A DNA stretch of 64,000 bases from Arthrobacter crystallopoietes BAB-32 (GTDB lineage: Bacteria; Actinomycetota; Actinomycetes; Actinomycetales; Micrococcaceae), in NCBI RefSeq assembly GCF_000328305.2, contig NZ_ANPE02000058.1, forward strand, positions 1-64,000. Direction: 5' to 3'. This document shows positions 57,298-64,000 of the stretch, piece by piece. Position numbers and translations under genes: made by a program. The notes under the pieces were generated by a model, which was given only the letters and a program-made list of their open reading frames with translations, did no database searches and was not told the DNA's origin. Position 1 is the stretch's first letter; every line of letters begins with the position of its first letter.

Positions 57298-58337
57298 TGG
57301 CGCTGCTGACAGGGCCGCTTCCGCGCGTACCAGTGGCGCAGCCGGACCGGCCCGGGGGTGCCCGCAGCCAGAATCCGCCCTCGGTCGTCGCCTTGGGCGG
57401 CGGACACGGTCTTTCCGCGTCGCTGGCTGCGCTGCGGCTGCTTACTACGGAACTGACCGCCATCGTTACGGTAGCGGACGACGGCGGGTCCTCCGGCCGC
57501 CTGCGCCGCGAGCTGGGGGTCCTCCCGCCCGGGGATCTGCGGATGGCGCTGGCCGCGCTCTGCGACGACACCGAATGGGGCCAGACCTGGCGCGATGTTA
57601 TGCAGCACCGGTTCAAATCGCTGGACCACGTCGAGGGCAGCCTGGACAACCATGCCCTCGGCAACCTGCTCATCGTGACCTTGTGGGAACTGCTGGGGGA
57701 CCCGGTGGCCGGGCTGCAATGGGCCGGCGCGCTGCTCGGCGCGCGTGGCCAAGTGCTGCCCATGGCCACCCGGCCGCTGACCATCGAGGGAGACGTGCTG
57801 ACCGAAGACGCGACGGGCAAACTGCGCAGCACCACGATCTCCGGCCAATCGAAACTGGCGGCCGCCGGACGCAACACCCACGTCAACGATGTGCGCCTGA
57901 TTCCGGAGGACGCACCCGCGTGCGCCGAGGCGCTCAACGCGATTGAGCTGGCGGATTGGGTGATCCTCGGACCGGGTTCCTGGTATACCTCGGTGCTGCC
58001 GCACCTGATGCTGCCGCAGCTGCGCGATGCCCTGTGCGCAACGCCGGCCCGGCGCATCCTGACCATGAACCTGGCCACGGATACCAAAGAAACCTCGGGC
58101 ATGACGGCAGCCGACCACCTGGCCGTGCTGCAGCGCTACGCTCCGGAGATGAAGTTCGACGTGGTGCTCGCCGACCCCTTCGCCGTGGGCGACCGTGCGG
58201 AGTTCGAATCCGCTGCCGCCCGGCTGGGCGCCGCCGTGGTGTTCGGTAGAGTGGGAACTCCCGGCAGGCGCGCCGTGCATGATCCGCTCAGGCTTGCAAC
58301 GGCCTACCATGACATTTTCGCCGGCGAGCATGAATGA
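57297..58337 (+). CDS. yvcK: YvcK/CuvA family UDP-GlcNAc-binding protein
   Basis: This 346-residue protein of the CofD-like superfamily has VVALGGGHGLSASLAALRLL, VTVADDGGSSGRLRRELGVLPPGD, GNLLIVTLWEL and LGPGSWYTSVLPHLM. The family binds UDP-sugars and is needed for growth on gluconeogenic carbon sources and for cell-wall synthesis in B. subtilis and mycobacteria. The N-terminal 25 residues before the first strand are a variable extension. The GTG start overlaps the rapZ stop by one base. Confidence 0.93.
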   Translation: MALLTGPLPRVPVAQPDRPGGARSQNPPSVVALGGGHGLSASLAALRLLTTELTAIVTVADDGGSSGRLRRELGVLPPGDLRMALAALCDDTEWGQTWRDVMQHRFKSLDHVEGSLDNHALGNLLIVTLWELLGDPVAGLQWAGALLGARGQVLPMATRPLTIEGDVLTEDATGKLRSTTISGQSKLAAAGRNTHVNDVRLIPEDAPACAEALNAIELADWVILGPGSWYTSVLPHLMLPQLRDALCATPARRILTMNLATDTKETSGMTAADHLAVLQRYAPEMKFDVVLADPFAVGDRAEFESAAARLGAAVVFGRVGTPGRRAVHDPLRLATAYHDIFAGEHE

Positions 58338-58352
58338 GTAAGGACAAGGTGC

Positions 58353-59333
58353 ATGGCGCTGACTGCAGCGGTCAAGGATGAACTTTCACGCCTGGAGGTC
58401 AAGAAGTCCCAGGTCCGCAAGGCCGAAGTCTCGGCAACGCTGCGCTTCGCCGGGGGACTGCACATCATCTCCGGGCGGATCGTCATCGAGGCGGAAGTCG
58501 ATCTGGCCGCCACGGCCCGGCGGCTGCGCACCGCCATCGCGGAGGTCTACGGGCACGGCAGCGAAATCATCGTAGTTTCCGGCGGGGGCCTGCGGCGCGG
58601 CAACCGCTATGTGGTCCGCGTGGTCAAGGACGGCGAATCGCTGGCGCGCCAGACCGGCCTGCTCGATGCCCGCGGCCGCCCGGTACGGGGTCTTCCCTCC
58701 GCTGTAGTTAATGGCTCCACTGCCGACGCCGAAGCTGTCTGGCGCGGCGCCTTCCTGGCCCACGGTTCACTGACCGAGCCCGGCCGTTCTTCCGCCCTCG
58801 AAGTGACGTGCCCCGGGCCGGAAGCGGCGCTGGCCCTGGTCGGCGCCGCCCGGCGGCTCGACATCGCTGCCAAGGCCCGCGAGGTACGGGGAGTGGACCG
58901 CGTGGTGATCCGCGACGGCGACACCATAGCGGCGCTGCTGACCCGGATGGGTGCACATGACGCGCTGATGGTGTGGGAAGAGCGCCGGATGCGCAAGGAA
59001 GTCCGGGCCACCGCCAACCGGCTGGCCAATTTCGACGACGCCAACCTCCGCCGCTCCGCACAGGCGGCCGTCGCTGCCGGCGCACGGGTTGAACGCGCGC
59101 TGGAAATCCTTGGCGAAGACGTTCCGGAACATCTGCGCTACGCCGGTGATCTGCGCGTGGCGCACAAGCAGGCAAGCCTGGATGAACTGGGCCGCCTGGC
59201 CGATCCGCCGATGACCAAGGACGCCATCGCCGGACGCATCCGCCGCCTGCTGGCCATGGCGGACAAGCGGGCAGCCGAGCTGGGTATTCCCGGTACCGAG
59301 GCGAATGTGACCGCCGAGATGTTGGATGGCTAG
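58353..59333 (+). CDS. whiA: WhiA DNA-binding regulator
   Basis: This 326-residue WhiA has an N-terminal LAGLIDADG-homing-endonuclease-like domain that lacks cleavage residues ([13 protein letters not shown]). The C-terminal helix-turn-helix region includes [38 protein letters not shown] and the following SMTK-like [20 protein letters not shown]. WhiA controls sporulation and division in Streptomyces and division in non-sporulating bacteria. The ATG is 15 bases after yvcK, with AAGGACAAGG upstream, completing the conserved operon. Confidence 0.94.
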   Translation: MALTAAVKDELSRLEVKKSQVRKAEVSATLRFAGGLHIISGRIVIEAEVDLAATARRLRTAIAEVYGHGSEIIVVSGGGLRRGNRYVVRVVKDGESLARQTGLLDARGRPVRGLPSAVVNGSTADAEAVWRGAFLAHGSLTEPGRSSALEVTCPGPEAALALVGAARRLDIAAKAREVRGVDRVVIRDGDTIAALLTRMGAHDALMVWEERRMRKEVRATANRLANFDDANLRRSAQAAVAAGARVERALEILGEDVPEHLRYAGDLRVAHKQASLDELGRLADPPMTKDAIAGRIRRLLAMADKRAAELGIPGTEANVTAEMLDG

Positions 59334-59349
59334 GACGTATGCCTAGGAT
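59322..59349 (+). promoter_or_regulatory. Candidate sodA promoter overlapping the end of whiA
   Basis: TTGGAT (59322-59327) and TAGGAT (59344-59349) are spaced by 16 bases across the whiA stop codon. The transcript would begin near 59356, at the foot of an 8-bp hairpin (GTCCGGGC-GGC-GCCCGGAC, 59357-59375). About 107 bases of leader follow. Confidence 0.45.
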
Positions 59350-59481
59350 GGGGATTGTCCGGGCGGCGCCCGGACTGTGCCCAGTGGGCCAGGGATAAGT
59401 TTCCGGGTACGACCGCTGCCCGGATGATCAATCCGATCAAGGGCCGTCTCCGGGCGGCCGCCACAGTTACGGAGGATATTC

Positions 59482-60111
59482 GTGAGCAAGTACGAACTGC
59501 CCGAACTCAACTACGACTATGCAGCGCTGGAGCCGCACATCTCGGCCCGCATCATGGAGCTGCACCACAGCAAGCACCATGCCGCCTACGTCACCGGCGC
59601 CAACACGGCACTGGAGAAGATGGAAGAAGCCCGGGCCGGCGGTGACGCAGCGGCTGCCGCGAAGCTGTCCAAGGACCTGCAGTTCAACCTCGGCGGCCAC
59701 ATCAACCACTCGGTCTTCTGGAACAACCTGTCTCCGGAAGGCGGCGACAAGCCGACCGGTGAGCTGGCGTCCGCCATCGACGAGTTCTTCGGCTCCTTCG
59801 ACAACTTCCGCGGCCACTTCACCGGTGCTGCGACCACCATCCAGGGCTCGGGCTGGGCCGTCCTGGCCTACGAGCCTATCGGCGGCAACCTGGTCATCGA
59901 GCAGATGTACGACCAGCAGAACGGCGTGCCGGTCGCGACCACTCCGCTGCTGATGCTGGACATGTGGGAGCACGCGTTCTACCTGGATTACCAGAACGTC
60001 AAGGCCGACTACGTCAAGGCCTTCTGGAACATCGTTAACTGGGCCGACGTCGCTGCCCGCTTCGATTCCGCCCGCGCCGGCGCCAGCAAGCTGGTCGTCC
60101 CCGGCAAGTAG
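59482..60111 (+). CDS. sodA: Superoxide dismutase (Mn/Fe type)
   Basis: This 209-residue enzyme converts superoxide to H2O2 and O2. The metal ligands are visible: His28 in [11 protein letters not shown], a histidine in [10 protein letters not shown], and the aspartate and histidine of [11 protein letters not shown]. The GG in FNLGGH and the NGVP segment favour a Mn enzyme over Fe, though this is not decisive. The GTG has GGAGG upstream. Two strong hairpins follow, and the gene seems monocistronic. Confidence 0.95.
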   Translation: MSKYELPELNYDYAALEPHISARIMELHHSKHHAAYVTGANTALEKMEEARAGGDAAAAAKLSKDLQFNLGGHINHSVFWNNLSPEGGDKPTGELASAIDEFFGSFDNFRGHFTGAATTIQGSGWAVLAYEPIGGNLVIEQMYDQQNGVPVATTPLLMLDMWEHAFYLDYQNVKADYVKAFWNIVNWADVAARFDSARAGASKLVVPGK

Positions 60112-60118
60112 CATTTCC

Positions 60119-60190
60119 GCCGCGGCCGGGCCGGCCGCGGGCAGGACGGATCCGGAAGGCATGCCGCCGCATGCGGGATGCCTTCCGGAT
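60119..60190 (+). terminator. Tandem hairpins after sodA
   Basis: A CCGCGGCC/GGCCGCGG stem lies near 60119-60139. A 13-bp perfect stem, ATCCGGAAGGCAT (60150-60162) with ATGCCTTCCGGAT (60178-60190), lies beyond it and has extra pairing inside its loop. Together they should end the sodA transcript before gap. Confidence 0.75.
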
Positions 60191-60213
60191 TCCCCGCAAC
60201 ACAGACACAATGA

Positions 60214-61320
<1,107 letters not shown>

Positions 61321-61343
61321 CCGACGCACTGCTAAGGGTAGGT

Positions 61344-62582
61344 ATGACTGCACGCGCTCTTGATGAACTGCTGGCTGAAGGCGTCCGCGGACGCACCGTC
61401 CTGGTCCGCTCGGACCTGAACGTGCCGCTGGAGGGTGAGGAATCCTCGCTGTCAGTCGCCGATGACGGACGCATCCGGGCCTCGCTCCCGGTTTTGGAGA
61501 AGCTGGCCTCAGCCGGAGCGCGGGTCATCGTCATGGCCCACCTGGGACGGCCGAAAGGCGAGCCGCAGGAAAAGTACTCGCTGCGCCCCGCCGTCGTGCG
61601 TTTGAAGGAACTGGCCCCCTTTACCGTCCGGTTTGCCGAAGACACTGTCGGCGAGAGCGCAAAGCAGCTGGCTCAGGAGTTGCAGGACGGGGAGGCGCTG
61701 GTGCTGCAGAACCTGCGCTTCGATGCCCGCGAGACCAGCAAGGCCGACAGCGAGCGGCAGGAGTTCGCGGCAGAGCTGGCGGCCCTGACGGGCAGCAACG
61801 GCGCCTACGTCGATGATGCCTTCGGCGCGGTCCACCGCAAGCACGCCAGCGTCTTCGATATCGCGGAAAGGCTGCCGGCCTACCAGGGCGACCTCGTCCG
61901 CACCGAAGTCGAAGTGCTCAACCGGCTGACGGAGGCGCCGCAGCGCCCCTATGTGGTGGTGCTCGGCGGGTCGAAGGTCTCGGACAAGCTCGCCGTGATC
62001 GAAAACCTGCTGCGCCGTGCCGACGCCATCCTCGTCGGCGGCGGCATGGTCTTCACCTTCCTCGCTGCCCAAGGCCACAAGGTCGCCTCCAGCCTGCTCG
62101 AGGAAGACCAGCTCGACACCGTCCGCGGCTATCTCGCGAAGGCCAAGGAGAACGGCTGCGACTTCATCCTGCCCACCGACATCGTCGTGGCCGAGAAGTT
62201 CGCCGCCGACGCCGCGCACGAGGTTGTGCCCGCCCACGACATTGAATCCTCCAGCTTCGGCGATGCCGGCATCGGACTGGATATCGGCCCGGACTCCGCC
62301 GAGGCCTTCGCCCAGCGCATCCATTCGGCCAACACGGTGTTCTGGAACGGCCCGATGGGCGTGTTCGAGTTCCCTGCCTTCGCCAACGGTACGCGTGCGG
62401 TCGCGAAAGCGCTGACCGGCAGCGATGGCTTCACCGTGGTGGGCGGCGGCGACTCTGCCGCAGCCGTGCGCACGCTGGGATTCGACGACAACGCCTTCGG
62501 CCACATCTCGACCGGCGGCGGCGCGAGCCTGGAATACCTGGAAGGCAAGTCGCTGCCCGGCCTGACCGCGCTCGACCGCTAG
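61344..62582 (+). CDS. pgk: Phosphoglycerate kinase
   Basis: This 412-residue enzyme has the substrate loop VLVRSDLNVPLE, MAHLGRPKG, LQNLRFDARE and AYVDDAFGAVHRKHAS. The nucleotide-binding half follows with LGGSKVSDKLAVIENLL, FWNGPMGVFEFPAFANGT and VVGGGDSAAAV. The ATG at 61344 is used rather than the open frame within gap (61245), because the latter lies in gap coding sequence. It is followed by a hairpin and then tpiA. Confidence 0.97.
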   Translation: MTARALDELLAEGVRGRTVLVRSDLNVPLEGEESSLSVADDGRIRASLPVLEKLASAGARVIVMAHLGRPKGEPQEKYSLRPAVVRLKELAPFTVRFAEDTVGESAKQLAQELQDGEALVLQNLRFDARETSKADSERQEFAAELAALTGSNGAYVDDAFGAVHRKHASVFDIAERLPAYQGDLVRTEVEVLNRLTEAPQRPYVVVLGGSKVSDKLAVIENLLRRADAILVGGGMVFTFLAAQGHKVASSLLEEDQLDTVRGYLAKAKENGCDFILPTDIVVAEKFAADAAHEVVPAHDIESSSFGDAGIGLDIGPDSAEAFAQRIHSANTVFWNGPMGVFEFPAFANGTRAVAKALTGSDGFTVVGGGDSAAAVRTLGFDDNAFGHISTGGGASLEYLEGKSLPGLTALDR

Positions 62583-62612
62583 GCCCCTGCGGACCACCAC
62601 GCACCAAGCAAT

Positions 62613-62643
62613 CCGTCCTGCCTGCGCGCCGCAGGCAGGACGG
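62613..62643 (+). other. Perfect 13-bp hairpin between pgk and tpiA
   Basis: CCGTCCTGCCTGC at 62613-62625 pairs with GCAGGCAGGACGG at 62631-62643 around a 5-base GCGCC loop. CCCCAAAA follows and there is no U-tract, so read-through into tpiA is expected. It may set relative mRNA stability within the operon. Confidence 0.6.
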
Positions 62644-62666
62644 CCCCAAAACGACTGGAGACTTCA

Positions 62667-63482
62667 GTGACCACCTCGACGAACGGCAAGTACGACCGCA
62701 CGCCGCTGATCGCCGGCAACTGGAAGATGAACATGGACCACGTCCAGTCCATCACCTTGCTGCAGAAGCTCGCCTGGACCCTCAGCGACGCCCGGCATGA
62801 CTTCAAGCGGGTCGAAGTGGCGGTCTTCCCGCCCTTCACGGACCTGCGCAGCGTCCAGACGCTGGTCCGCGGCGACGACCTCGAGATCTCCTACGGTGCC
62901 CAGGACCTGTCCGAGTTCGATTCCGGCGCCTACACCGGCGACATCTCCGGCCAGTTCCTGGCCCGGCTGGGCTGCGCTTACGTGCTCGTAGGACACTCCG
63001 AACGCCGGACGATCCACGGCGAGTCCGATGAGACCCTCAATGCCAAGGTCAAGGCCGCCTACCGGCATTCCCTCACCCCGGTGCTGTGCGTCGGGGAGGG
63101 CCTGGCGGTGCGGCAGGCCGGGAACCACGTGGCCCACACCCTGGAGCAGGTCCGCGCCGATCTGGCCGGACTGCCGGCCGAGGACGCGGCCAGCCTCGTC
63201 ATCGCCTACGAGCCGGTCTGGGCCATCGGGACCGGAGAGGTCGCAGGCCCCGCCGATGCGCAGGAGATGTGCGCAGCGATCCGTGCCGAAATAGCCAGCC
63301 TCTATGACGACACGGTGGCCTCCGGCGTGCGGCTGCTGTACGGCGGATCGGTCAAGGCCGGCAATGCAGCGGCGATTCTGAAGGAGCGCGACGTCGACGG
63401 CGTGCTGGTGGGCGGCGCGAGTCTCGACGTGGCCGAGTTTGCTAACATTGTCAGGTTCGAGCACCATCTGGTGACGGACTAA
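62667..63482 (+). CDS. tpiA: Triosephosphate isomerase
   Basis: This 271-residue TIM barrel has the catalytic lysine in IAGNWKMN, the histidine in VGHSERR, the glutamate in [14 protein letters not shown] and the phosphate loop [11 protein letters not shown]. It interconverts dihydroxyacetone phosphate and glyceraldehyde 3-phosphate. The GTG has GGAG 6 bases upstream. It is followed 13 bases later by secG, so it may share its transcript. Confidence 0.97.
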   Translation: MTTSTNGKYDRTPLIAGNWKMNMDHVQSITLLQKLAWTLSDARHDFKRVEVAVFPPFTDLRSVQTLVRGDDLEISYGAQDLSEFDSGAYTGDISGQFLARLGCAYVLVGHSERRTIHGESDETLNAKVKAAYRHSLTPVLCVGEGLAVRQAGNHVAHTLEQVRADLAGLPAEDAASLVIAYEPVWAIGTGEVAGPADAQEMCAAIRAEIASLYDDTVASGVRLLYGGSVKAGNAAAILKERDVDGVLVGGASLDVAEFANIVRFEHHLVTD

Positions 63483-63495
63483 CGGGAAGGCGATT

Positions 63496-63747
63496 GTGGA
63501 CGCTCTGAAGATCACGCTGCAAATCCTGCTGGGGATCACCAGCCTGCTCCTGACCCTGCTGATCCTGCTGCACAAGGGACGCGGCGGCGGCATGTCGGAC
63601 ATGTTCGGCGGCGGAATGACCTCCTCCTTGGGATCCTCGGGTGTAGCCGAGCGCAACCTGAACAGGTTCACCGTGGTCTTGGGCCTCGTCTGGGGCGTTG
63701 TCATCGTCGCCCTCGGACTGATCATGCGCTTTAGCGCCGAAGCATAA
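63496..63747 (+). CDS. secG: Preprotein translocase subunit SecG
   Basis: This 83-residue SecYEG accessory subunit has two transmembrane helices (about 5-25 and 57-77) flanking the conserved HKGRGGGMSDMFGGGM and ERNLNRFTVV. It stimulates protein export through SecYE. The GTG start is 13 bases after tpiA, an arrangement common in actinobacteria. Confidence 0.93.
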   Translation: MDALKITLQILLGITSLLLTLLILLHKGRGGGMSDMFGGGMTSSLGSSGVAERNLNRFTVVLGLVWGVVIVALGLIMRFSAEA

Positions 63748-63781
63748 AGAATTCTTAGCCACGTTCATCCCGGCCCGGCCG

Positions 63782-63787
63782 TAGACT
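63782..63787 (+). promoter_or_regulatory. -10 box TAGACT for rbpA
   Basis: TAGACT with an expected start near 63794 gives a leader of about 42 bases containing GGAG 9 bases before the ATG at 63836. Confidence 0.45.
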
Positions 63788-63835
63788 TGAGCCAGACACC
63801 GCAGTACGACACCGTGCGACCCGGAGATGGACATC

Positions 63836-64000
63836 ATGGATTCTTCCAACGGGCTCAGAGCTGTGCGCGCCGGATCGGCCACCGGCGCAGGCCTTGCAGG
63901 ATGGCAAGCTGATACCGGCCGAACCGTAGAACTGGTGCGGAAAATCCCGGTCACGTACTGGTGCCCGCAAGGGCACGAAACGACGCCGGTTTTCGCAGAA
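63836..64000 (+). CDS. rbpA: RNA polymerase-binding protein RbpA, N-terminal part
   Basis: The first 55 residues are in the window and the frame runs off the right edge. They end VTYWCPQGHETTPVFAE, which matches the zinc-like core (C-x2-GH) of RbpA from Micrococcales; the N-terminal 35 residues are variable. RbpA binds the housekeeping sigma factor and stabilises the open complex. The ATG at 63836 is preferred over in-frame 63827 because GGAG is 9 bases upstream. The name rests on a short segment. Confidence 0.75.
   Translation, partial: MDSSNGLRAVRAGSATGAGLAGWQADTGRTVELVRKIPVTYWCPQGHETTPVFAE

Overview
The window is a gene-dense, high-GC chromosomal segment of an actinobacterium, most likely Micrococcaceae (Arthrobacter-like). 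The evidence is the RbpA, WhiA and SCO1664/MSMEG_4193-type genes, an HGxxPAAW membrane protein in the trp cluster, GTG starts, and many TAGGCT-type -10 boxes placed directly before start codons. From memory, the gene order follows the Mycobacterium tuberculosis blocks Rv1609-Rv1638 (trp, lgt, pyk, pdtaR, polA, rpsA, coaE, uvrB, uvrA) and Rv1420-Rv1440 (uvrC, rapZ, yvcK, whiA, gap, pgk, tpiA, secG), with accessory genes inserted between them.

Layout: 1-3782 holds the end of the tryptophan cluster (membrane protein, HGxxPAAW protein, trpC, trpB, trpA), followed by lgt (lipoprotein modification). 5249-11339 is gltBD (glutamate synthase), then pyk and, convergently, the ANTAR response regulator pdtaR, sharing one strong bidirectional terminator. 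A tRNA-Leu(CAA) follows. 14039-22381 is a mixed accessory stretch: a frameshifted LigD-type polymerase gene, a SCO1664 kinase-like protein with its phosphomutase partner, a MoxR-like ATPase plus VWA protein pair, a sigma/anti-sigma operon with a small unknown protein, and an ArsR/AHSA1 repressor-stress protein pair with a very clear operator. 22526-27599 has an EF-G2-like GTPase, an alpha/beta hydrolase, a second and intact LigD-type polymerase coupled to a DHFR-like gene, and a thioesterase.

27619-43363 contains polA, an Eis-like acetyltransferase, rpsA with a structured leader, a ribosomal RNA methyltransferase and YigZ, a BBE flavoprotein, a coaE-GrpB fusion, a frameshifted MFS carrier, uvrB, and terC behind a yybP-ykoY (manganese) riboswitch. 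43483-56311 has a frameshifted prolyl aminopeptidase, a GNAT, a Ski2-like helicase, a methyltransferase, an MBL hydrolase, a GntR regulator, uvrA, a HAD phosphatase, a PlsC acyltransferase and uvrC. The window ends with rapZ-yvcK-whiA, sodA, the glycolytic operon gap-pgk-tpiA, secG and the start of rbpA.

No prophage, insertion sequence or CRISPR array was seen. The most unusual signals are regulatory: a recurring leaderless-promoter pattern, the ArsR operator that covers its own start codon, the terC riboswitch with its GC-only expression platform, and palindromes over the gltB promoter. Three genes carry precise one-base deletions. These should be checked as possible assembly errors before being called pseudogenes.
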